Source of the DNA: Treponema sp.
Lineage (GTDB): Bacteria; Spirochaetota; Spirochaetia; Treponematales; Treponemataceae
Assembly: GCA_017469785.1 (NCBI GenBank)
Contig: JAFUFU010000047.1
Coordinates: forward strand, 1 to 64,000
DNA length: 64,000 nucleotides
Reading direction: 5' to 3'
A model generated the notes under the pieces. The model saw only the letters and a program-made list of their open reading frames with translations. It was not told the DNA's origin and made no database searches. The position numbers and the translations under genes are program-made. Positions 16,927 to 23,413 of the stretch are shown here, in pieces; within the stretch, counting starts at the first letter, position 1; the number at the start of each line of letters is the position of its first letter.

Positions 16927-17685
16927 ATGGCACTTAGTTATGATATTTTGCGGATGAAGGAAAGGCAGATTGAGAGTCTTAAAGAAAAACTCGAAAGGGT
17001 TGAAAAGGAAGTCCTGAAACTAAGGAAAGAGAACGCTGAATTCAGGAGGCAGATTTTCTGGGGAATAAAAAAATCTGAGTCTGATGAAAGGCTTCTTGAC
17101 TGCGACGAAGAAAATTGCAGGAAAATCGCGGAACTCAGGGCGGAAAATGAGAAACTCCTTTCGGAAATCGAAGAACTGAAGAAAGAAAAGGCGGCACTTG
17201 CTGATTCTGAGCGGGAAAAGGCTTTATCTTCCGGCCTGCTTCTGCTCAAAATCCCATGCGGTGAGAAAAATCTCTTTGAACACGAAATCGAGGATTACCT
17301 TTACGATATTTTGTATTCTTCTTTGGAAAATGAAAAATTCAATTTCCCTGCAAACAAGTGCGACGAGCATTTCAGGAAGCAGGATATAATAGAAGAATTG
17401 CTTGAAAAACGCACTTTCGACTGGGAAAAATCCGGGACATTCCGCCGCCTCCATGAAATTCACGAAGTCCTGGAGGACAAAAATCTTGAAAAGCTCAAAG
17501 GCTGCGGCTTTACCAAGCGGGGAAAATGCAAGAACTACCCCAAATACTTCTTTTTCAGGGAGCGTTATCAGTTCACATTTTCCCTCACTCCCCACGACGG
17601 AAACGCCTCAAAGCAGCAACTTCGGGAAATCCGAAAAAGATGCTTCCTGGTAAGCGGCAATCGTAGTGTAAAAATCGCAAAGTAA
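16927..17685 (+). CDS. Coiled-coil protein with conserved-looking C-terminal domain
   Basis: A 252-residue protein. Residues 8-110 are a long coiled coil. The C-terminal part (about 112-252) is compact and includes LKGCGFTKRGKCKNYPKYF and SLTPHDGNASKQQLREI. That order (GF, basic residues, beta strands, TP-H-D, helix) loosely recalls small dsRBD-like folds such as HicA, but the catalytic His of HicA is not in place. I therefore leave the family open. GGAGG lies at 16918-16922 before ATG 16927. It starts the operon with the CARF-like and sigma-like genes, 40 bases upstream of the former. Confidence 0.75.
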   Translation: MALSYDILRMKERQIESLKEKLERVEKEVLKLRKENAEFRRQIFWGIKKSESDERLLDCDEENCRKIAELRAENEKLLSEIEELKKEKAALADSEREKALSSGLLLLKIPCGEKNLFEHEIEDYLYDILYSSLENEKFNFPANKCDEHFRKQDIIEELLEKRTFDWEKSGTFRRLHEIHEVLEDKNLEKLKGCGFTKRGKCKNYPKYFFFRERYQFTFSLTPHDGNASKQQLREIRKRCFLVSGNRSVKIAK

Positions 17686-17725
17686 GTAAACTTTATAATA
17701 GAAAATCATATTCGAGGTGAATTTT

Positions 17726-18361
17726 ATGAAAAAGATTGTTTATTTTTTTGTTCCGATGAAAAAAATGGGAGATGAGAATCTTCTTGATTACGGGGAGACG
17801 GGAAATGTCAAATCTGCCTGCCACCAAAAAGTCAGATTCGGTCTGAACGCAGCCCTTGCCGGGGAAATCAAGGCTGATGATGAAGTAAAACTCGTTCTCG
17901 TGCGAACGATGACCAAAAAGGACGGTCTTAACGCCAATTCGCTTGAAAACATTGACCTTTTTAAGGCGGAACTCTCTTCTTTGACAGGAAAAAAAATCGA
18001 GCCTGTGGTAATCGAAGGAGAATTTTCGGAGACAAAGGCCGATATGGAAAAAGTCTACCGCGCTCTTTTGGGAGAACTTGAGGAAGAGGCCGAGATTTAC
18101 GCCGACACCACTTTTGGTCCGCGGCTGAACCTGATGATAATCATGAACGTGCTCAACTTTGCCGAGCGATTTTTTGACGCGGACATAAAACTGATTCTGA
18201 ACTCAAAAGTTCTCTTTGACAAGGACAATAAGCCCATCGATGGCAGTCAGGAGCTTTTTGATGTCTCTCCATTCTATTATCTGAACAATCTTACGAACAC
18301 CATGCAGGCCAGTGACGGAAAGGAGGCCCTCAAGGCTCTGGACTCTTTCTTTAAATTGTAA
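17726..18361 (+). CDS. Possible CARF-like Rossmannoid sensor protein
   Basis: A 211-residue soluble protein with alternating strands and helices. After a helix ending near residue 121 comes IYADTTFGPRLNLMIIMNVL. Asp127-Thr-Thr-x-Gly131-x-Arg133 followed by a hydrophobic helix is the arrangement of the D-x-T-x-G-x-K/R motif in CARF domains of Csm6/Csx1 and TM1812-type proteins. These bind cyclic oligonucleotides. No HEPN or nuclease domain follows, so this would be a sensor only. No CRISPR array is in the window. GAGGTG precedes ATG 17726; the sigma-like gene starts ten bases after the stop. The CARF reading is inference from motif and order of elements. Confidence 0.55.
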   Translation: MKKIVYFFVPMKKMGDENLLDYGETGNVKSACHQKVRFGLNAALAGEIKADDEVKLVLVRTMTKKDGLNANSLENIDLFKAELSSLTGKKIEPVVIEGEFSETKADMEKVYRALLGELEEEAEIYADTTFGPRLNLMIIMNVLNFAERFFDADIKLILNSKVLFDKDNKPIDGSQELFDVSPFYYLNNLTNTMQASDGKEALKALDSFFKL

Positions 18362-18370
18362 GGGGCATTT

Positions 18371-19459
18371 ATGGAAGACAGAAATAAAATCGAAGAGAAA
18401 ATTCTGGCCCTTATTTTCGGAAAGAAAGATGATAGCGGAAATCGTCAGGAAAACGGTCTTATAGCCGTGCGTAAAAGGGCGGATTATAAAAATCTTGCGG
18501 AATATCAGAAACTCCAGATGCGAATTCCCCACTTGATTTGGAAGTATGCTGAAAGCCTGTTCCCAAATGGAATTCGTATCGCACAAAAAGGAAGTAAAGG
18601 AATTATATGCCGTCTTTGTGACAGCGGTCTGGAAATCAACGAATTTTTGAGAGATTTCGTAGAAAAATTTGAGCCGGACAGTTCAAGGAATGAAGAATAT
18701 GTCCTTCACTATATTGCAAAAGTTCTCCGCCAGAAAATCCGTACAGCGGGAATAAGAAAGGCGAATGAGGACAGGCGGCAGGGAATAAGACTCACTGACA
18801 ATAAAAATGATGACTCCCATGACAAGGCTTTTGCCGATTTAGCAAAAATATGTGATGAATACGGGAAAAACATCCGTGAAAAAAATACTGCGGAATGGCT
18901 TTCCGCTCAGACCGGGAAAAAGGTTGAGAAAATCAAGTATTTGATAGACTCCCACTCATTTACATTCGAAGCTAACGAAGTAAAAAATAAGGACGGTGAC
19001 ATTTGCTCTCTTTTTAATCTGGTTTCTGAGGAAAACCTTGCCTATTCTTCACGCAATCGCACCAGCGAAGAGATGGAAAAGGGCGAAGATGAAAGAAAAG
19101 AGCGTTTTAAAAGCCTGCTTGAGCCGATTCTTGAAAAATATGACGCGCATTATAAGGCCGCCCGCTCCGACACAAAAAAAGGCGGATTTTTGTCAGCGGT
19201 TATGACCAATTCGATTCTTGCAAAATTTGACGCCCCATCTGAAGAGCTGAACAGCTTCCGCTCATTTACATGTGAATTGATTTCCAGATGCGAATTTGCC
19301 AGGGAAGAAGTGAGCCTGGACATGCTGGAGGAATGGAAAAATGGCAAAAAAACGATAAGCCAGAAAGAACTTGCCGAAAAGTTTGGCCGTGATCCCTCAA
19401 AAGTGAGCAAGGCTGCGACTGGATTGAAAGGAATTTGGGAGGAAAACGCTTGGAAATAG
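18371..19459 (+). CDS. Divergent sigma70-like transcription factor
   Basis: A 362-residue protein laid out like a sigma factor. Residues about 90-140 (EFLRDFVEKF, then YVLHYIAKVLRQKIRTAGIR) resemble region 2. Residues 155-195 (YGKNIREKNTAEWLSAQTGK, KVEKIKYLID) match the region 3 pattern. Residues 327-360 form a helix-turn-helix like region 4 (TISQKELAEKFGRDPSKVSK). The spacing between regions 3 and 4 is long, so it is not a standard ECF factor. It is co-transcribed with the CARF-like gene. It is the natural candidate to recognise the shared GTGTCAA promoters, including the one at the head of its own operon. Family call by pattern; not verified. Confidence 0.65.
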   Translation: MEDRNKIEEKILALIFGKKDDSGNRQENGLIAVRKRADYKNLAEYQKLQMRIPHLIWKYAESLFPNGIRIAQKGSKGIICRLCDSGLEINEFLRDFVEKFEPDSSRNEEYVLHYIAKVLRQKIRTAGIRKANEDRRQGIRLTDNKNDDSHDKAFADLAKICDEYGKNIREKNTAEWLSAQTGKKVEKIKYLIDSHSFTFEANEVKNKDGDICSLFNLVSEENLAYSSRNRTSEEMEKGEDERKERFKSLLEPILEKYDAHYKAARSDTKKGGFLSAVMTNSILAKFDAPSEELNSFRSFTCELISRCEFAREEVSLDMLEEWKNGKKTISQKELAEKFGRDPSKVSKAATGLKGIWEENAWK

Positions 19460-19494
19460 AACTGGCACAATTGTAGTGATGAAAGCAGAAAGCA

Positions 19495-19569
19495 ATGCAA
19501 GGCTACTTCAATAACCAAAGTTACGAGGAAGCAATCGTGGAATTGGGATTTCAGAACCCCTTAAGATGA
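19495..19569 (+). pseudogene. Possible remnant of a type I restriction R-subunit N-terminus
   Basis: A 24-codon frame reads MQGYFNNQSYEEAIVELGFQ and then ends. YFN.QSYEEAI.EL is typical of the first residues of some HsdR proteins. Nothing of the remaining gene is present. It sits in the 258-bp gap between the sigma-like gene and the AAA ATPase, next to inverted repeats, consistent with deletion of an R-M locus. Short, so uncertain. Confidence 0.35.
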
Positions 19570-19594
19570 AAGAAAATTAACAGTACGAAAAGTG

Positions 19595-19709
19595 CTATTG
19601 AAAATTTAACAGAAAAGTCGACTGAATTTTCTGTTAACATTGACAACTTGAGTATCTCAGTCTACAATTATTGAAAAATCAGTCAATTTGCCGACTAAAT
19701 TTTCAATAG
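19595..19709. repeat. Nested inverted repeats upstream of the AAA_14 ATPase gene
   Basis: An outer pair CTATTGAAAATTT (19595-19607) and AAATTTTCAATAG (19697-19709) is a perfect 13-bp inverted repeat. An inner pair TTAACAGAAAA (19606-19616) and TTTTCTGTTAA (19627-19637) is perfect over 11 bp. The sigma70 promoter lies between them. A further imperfect hairpin at 19671-19709 ends at the ribosome-binding site. Confidence 0.7.
19640..19668 (+). promoter_or_regulatory. Consensus sigma70 promoter of the AAA_14 ATPase gene
   Basis: TTGACA (19640-19645), 17 bases, TACAAT (19663-19668). The predicted start is near 19675, 43 bases before the ATG. Confidence 0.8.
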
Positions 19710-19717
19710 AGGTGATT

Positions 19718-20956
19718 ATGAATAGGGATAGCTATCTTCAAAAACTTGTCCGAAGAATGCACAACGGTATGGTCAAAGTTGTCACAGGAATCCGAAGGTC
19801 TGGAAAAACATACCTTTTGTTCAGTATTTTTTATGAGTATCTTCTAAAAAAGGGCATTCGTGAAGACCACATCATCCTTGTCGCCCTTGACGACTTTGCA
19901 AACAAGGAATTACGGAATCCCGATGCCCTCTATCAATATGTAAAAAGCCAGATTACTGATGAGAAGATGTACTACATCCTTCTGGATGAAGTTCAAATGG
20001 TAAGCGAATTTGAGGATGTGCTGAACGGCTTCCTTCACATTCCCAATGCAGACACCTATGTTACGGGAAGCAATGCGAAGTTCCTTTCCAAAGATATCAT
20101 TACGGAATTCCGCGGACGGGGAGACCAGATTCACTTGTACCCCTTGTCTTTTGCAGAATTTTTTCATGAATATGACGGAAGTAGGGAGTCTGCATGGCGG
20201 GAATATTCGCTGTATGGGGGACTTCCAAAAATCTACACAATGAGTGCCCCTCAGGATAAGGCTTCATATTTGGAATCAATTTTTTTGGAAACTTATTTAA
20301 GGGATATTCTAGAGCGGAACGATGTGCGTAATCCTGCAGAACTTTCTGAATTGCTGGATTATCTTGCTTCAGGTATAGGTTGCCTTTCCAATCCAAAAAA
20401 ACTTTCCGACACATTCAAGTCAGTTAAGCATGTTTCCATTCATCCTGATACGGTACAGACTTACCTCGGTTATTTTGAGGATTCTTTTTTAATCAGCCGT
20501 GCCGTCCGTTATGACATCAAGGGGAAAAAATATTTCAACACTCCATGCAAGTATTATTTTTCCGATATTGGACTTCGCAACGCCCGACTTCATTTTCGTC
20601 AATACGAGGAAACTCACATCATGGAAAACATCATTTACAACGAACTGCTTATCAGAGGGTATTCTGTGGATGTAGGCATGGTGGAGCATACAGAACGCAC
20701 TGCTAATGATAAAAAAATCCAGAACCCGCTTGAAGTGGTTTTTGTTTGCAACAAAGGCTACGAGCGACTCTACATCCAGTCCGCATTGAATCTTCCCACT
20801 GCAGAAAAACAGGCACAGGAAATGCGACCCCTTCTTTCAATAAAAGACAGCTTCAAGAAACTCGTGATAGTCGGAGGCCTGCAGCCAACATATATGACTG
20901 AGGACGGAGTGCTGGTACAGAATCTCTTTGATTTTCTGCTGGAAAATGATGAGTAA
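19718..20956 (+). CDS. AAA_14/DUF4143 family ATPase
   Basis: A 412-residue P-loop protein of the widespread archaeal/bacterial ATPase family with a C-terminal DUF4143. Walker A is GIRRSGKT (residues 24-31) and Walker B is YYILLDEVQ. It continues with VTGSNAKFLSKDI (sensor 1 region), an arginine-rich FRGRGDQIHLYPLSF segment, and the C-terminal nuclease-fold-like domain (FSDIGLRNARLHF...ENIIYNELLIRGY). The cellular role of the family is unknown; members are often strain-variable. AGAGGTG fits ATG 19718. It has its own sigma70 promoter, unlike its neighbours, and looks like a separate acquired unit. Confidence 0.88.
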   Translation: MNRDSYLQKLVRRMHNGMVKVVTGIRRSGKTYLLFSIFYEYLLKKGIREDHIILVALDDFANKELRNPDALYQYVKSQITDEKMYYILLDEVQMVSEFEDVLNGFLHIPNADTYVTGSNAKFLSKDIITEFRGRGDQIHLYPLSFAEFFHEYDGSRESAWREYSLYGGLPKIYTMSAPQDKASYLESIFLETYLRDILERNDVRNPAELSELLDYLASGIGCLSNPKKLSDTFKSVKHVSIHPDTVQTYLGYFEDSFLISRAVRYDIKGKKYFNTPCKYYFSDIGLRNARLHFRQYEETHIMENIIYNELLIRGYSVDVGMVEHTERTANDKKIQNPLEVVFVCNKGYERLYIQSALNLPTAEKQAQEMRPLLSIKDSFKKLVIVGGLQPTYMTEDGVLVQNLFDFLLENDE

Positions 20957-20967
20957 TTTGAAGAAAA

Positions 20968-20999
20968 GTGTCAACTTTGTCATAAATTACTTCTAATAC
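20968..20999 (+). promoter_or_regulatory. GTGTCAA-type promoter, copy 4
   Basis: GTGTCAACTT (GTGTCAA at 20968-20974) then TAATAC (20994-20999), spacer 19. It drives the ravA-HEPN-viaA operon starting at 21018. Confidence 0.65.
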
Positions 21000-21017
21000 A
21001 TAGAAAGGAGTTTTGAA

Positions 21018-23120
21018 ATGGAATACACAAACAACGAAACAAAATCACAGAATCTTCACGACAGAATAAAGAGGTTGCGTGATGCACTTACAAACGGTCT
21101 GTACGAAAAGGATGAGGCAGTGCGGCTTGCTCTTCTTACCGCTATTGCTGGAGAAAGCGTGTTTTTCCTGGGTGCGCCGGGATGTGCAAAGAGCATGATT
21201 GCCCGCCGTGTTGTTCAGGCATTCAAGGCTGACGGCGATAAGGGTGTGAAATATTTTGAGCTGTTGTTGAACCAGTACACGACACCTGAAGAGGTATTTG
21301 GCAATATCTCGTTGAAAGGATTGAATGGCGAACTTGAAGGTCAAAACGGAAAGGAAGAATACCTTCATCTTACTGAAAATAAACTTCCAGAGGCGGATAT
21401 TGCATTCTTGGATGAGATTTGGAAAGCAAATTCAGCTATTTTGAATACGCTCCTTGCGATTACAAATGAACGTATATTCCACAACGGAAGCAAGGTTATG
21501 GATGTTCCGCTCAAAGCCCTTTTTGCCGCATCGAACGAGCTTCCTGCAAAAGACCGTGGACTTGAAGCATTATACGACCGCTTTATCCTGCGTCTGTGCG
21601 TTGGCTACATAGAAAACGAGGACAGTTTTTTTGACATGATTGACGGTTCCTCAAGTTCCGACTTTGCCCTTCCTGATGAAGTGAAGAACCTTCAGATTAC
21701 GAGCGAAGAGTTGAAAGCATGGAAAGAAAAGATTGATGCGATTTCTCTTTCAGATGAGGCAAAAGCCGTCATTTCTGCAATCCGCAAGGAATTGACCAGC
21801 CGAAATGAAAAACTGACGGAAGAAAACAAGAATTCCAAAGACTTTGAATGGCAGCGGGAACTCTTTGAAGTTGGCGACCGCCGCTGGAAGAAAATCGCTC
21901 ATATCCTCAAAGCCTCCGCATTCCTGAACGACCGTACTGAAGTTGACCTAATGGACTGTCAGCTCATCGAATACTGCATCTGGAGCACGGAAAAACAGCA
22001 GGAGCAGGCCCGCGACATTGTGGAAAAGTGCATCAAGCAGAACGGTGTGGACTGCGATAGCGCGATTGAAGAAATTCAGGAGCAGATTGAGGAATTTAAG
22101 GCGTCTGTTGATGAAGCATGGTTTGAGGAAGTGAAAGAGCCGAGAAAAGCTATAATTGTGGATATAAGTGGTCATAAATGCTATGAATGTATTCGCAATG
22201 GAACAAGTGAAACTTGGTATGTTTCCATAGGAGAAAATGGAAGTTATCAAACAGTATACAGAGACAATAAGAACAGATATACGGATAGCTATTATGAGAA
22301 AAACGGAGATACGATTTCTTGTTGGGCGAATTTCACCGTCAAAAAAAATCCTGCGAAAACCCATGTCGAGCCAAAGAAATTCTCCGACATCGCATACGAA
22401 ACCCTGCAGAAAAAATTCAAGCAGGAGCGTTATGCGCCAATCGTTGACAGAATCAATGACGAGATTGCTTCACTCAAGACTCAGAAGGAAAAGGACGCAG
22501 TTCCATTCAAGGCGAATCTCTTCGCCAATCAGGAATACAATACCAGCATCACCGCAAAAATCGACGCGGCGATTCAGGAACTCGAAGATGCCGGAGTTGC
22601 TCTTGATAAACAGCAGAACCGCTATTTTAAGACGAATCTTTCGGCGTCCCTTTCTGTCGGCGATGTGATTCTCAAAAACGGAACAATTTACACGGCGGGT
22701 GAAATCACTTCTTTGTCTGCTGAAGAAAAAGAAAATGTGATTGCCGTTGTCTGCCTTGCGGGCGAAAAAGCGTATGCTCTGGGAGTTGAGCAGTACAAGG
22801 ACACTTGGGACAACACCGCAAAAATAGCCTCTGATTACGGAAGCAAAAACGAACTCCCTTCAAAATATGCTTCTGGCTGGACAGTTCCTGACAAGGATCT
22901 GCTTTCAAAAATCTGGGCGAACAGAGAATCAATCAATAAATCTTTGGAGGCTGTTGGCAATGAACTCGCAACTCTGACAGCAGAAGAATACTGGTCGTCA
23001 AGTAAAAACGGAGAATCAGCCGCATTCTATCAGCTCTTTGACGATCGCGGACACCAAGACCACACGACAAAAGACCACGAATATGCAGTCTGCCTTGTCC
23101 GCGAATGGAAAAAGGAATAG
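21018..23120 (+). CDS. ravA: RavA-like MoxR AAA+ ATPase with Lcl/DUF1566-like C-terminal domain
   Basis: AAA+ ATPase of the MoxR/RavA group, which works with VWA proteins in remodelling complexes. Walker A is GAPGCAKS (52-59). The RavA-typical stretches STPEEVFG (here YTTPEEVFGNIS), FLDEIWKANSAILNTLLAI and NERIFHNG are close to E. coli RavA. At 700 residues it is about 200 longer than E. coli RavA. Residues about 546-700 (VGDVILKNGTIYTAGEITSL, ASGWTVPDKDLL, EEYWSSS, YAVCLVREW) match the Lcl/DUF1566-like domain seen in many secreted treponemal proteins; finding it on a cytoplasmic ATPase is odd. Bases 22150-22310 are more AT-rich than the rest. AAAGGAG precedes the ATG. Confidence 0.88.
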   Translation: MEYTNNETKSQNLHDRIKRLRDALTNGLYEKDEAVRLALLTAIAGESVFFLGAPGCAKSMIARRVVQAFKADGDKGVKYFELLLNQYTTPEEVFGNISLKGLNGELEGQNGKEEYLHLTENKLPEADIAFLDEIWKANSAILNTLLAITNERIFHNGSKVMDVPLKALFAASNELPAKDRGLEALYDRFILRLCVGYIENEDSFFDMIDGSSSSDFALPDEVKNLQITSEELKAWKEKIDAISLSDEAKAVISAIRKELTSRNEKLTEENKNSKDFEWQRELFEVGDRRWKKIAHILKASAFLNDRTEVDLMDCQLIEYCIWSTEKQQEQARDIVEKCIKQNGVDCDSAIEEIQEQIEEFKASVDEAWFEEVKEPRKAIIVDISGHKCYECIRNGTSETWYVSIGENGSYQTVYRDNKNRYTDSYYEKNGDTISCWANFTVKKNPAKTHVEPKKFSDIAYETLQKKFKQERYAPIVDRINDEIASLKTQKEKDAVPFKANLFANQEYNTSITAKIDAAIQELEDAGVALDKQQNRYFKTNLSASLSVGDVILKNGTIYTAGEITSLSAEEKENVIAVVCLAGEKAYALGVEQYKDTWDNTAKIASDYGSKNELPSKYASGWTVPDKDLLSKIWANRESINKSLEAVGNELATLTAEEYWSSSKNGESAAFYQLFDDRGHQDHTTKDHEYAVCLVREWKKE

Positions 23121-23123
23121 ACC

Positions 23124-23411
23124 TTGAACGAAAATAAATCACGCTTTTCCCTCGCCGCATTGCAGCAAAAATTCCCGGCCGTGCCTGATGTCCGCTCGCT
23201 TTCGGACGAACAGAAGGCATGGATTGTGATGAAGATTCAGTCGCTTTCAGAAGAAGCGAAACTTTCCGAAACGGCGGCTCGTCTTCAGAAAATCCGCAAC
23301 CGCCTTGTTCACGCGACGGAGGACATAAGCGATGGGGAATTGCAGAAAATGGTTTCGTTCGTGTTTGCGAATATGGACGAAATTGAGAAACTGGTAGGAA
23401 AACAGGAATAG
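23124..23411 (+). CDS. Small HEPN-like protein with R-N-x3-H motif
   Basis: A 95-residue helical protein starting at TTG, seven bases after AAAGGA and three bases after the ravA stop. Residues 58-63 read RNRLVH, an R-x4-H motif with Asn in second place, as in HEPN RNase domains. Helices flank it. The same module appears in the N-terminal 100 residues of the next protein (PDISQLDEEPRAWIE compared with PDVRSLSDEQKAWIV). It is shorter than most HEPN domains, so it could be a degenerate or minimal copy. A nuclease, toxin or dimerisation partner is possible. Inferred from motif only. Confidence 0.6.
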   Translation: MNENKSRFSLAALQQKFPAVPDVRSLSDEQKAWIVMKIQSLSEEAKLSETAARLQKIRNRLVHATEDISDGELQKMVSFVFANMDEIEKLVGKQE

Positions 23412-23413
23412 AA

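Noticed and set aside
17694..17699. TATAAT box before the CARF-like gene as a separate main promoter
   Set aside because: TATAAT exists but no convincing -35 lies 16-18 bases upstream, and no terminator separates it from the 16927 gene.
17726..18361. Complete CRISPR-Cas type III locus
   Set aside because: Only a CARF-like motif is present; no cas10, repeat-spacer array or effector nuclease is in the window.
23124..23411. Spurious frame between ravA and viaA
   Set aside because: Kept as a gene: it has a Shine-Dalgarno, fits exactly between its neighbours and matches the N-terminus of the next protein.
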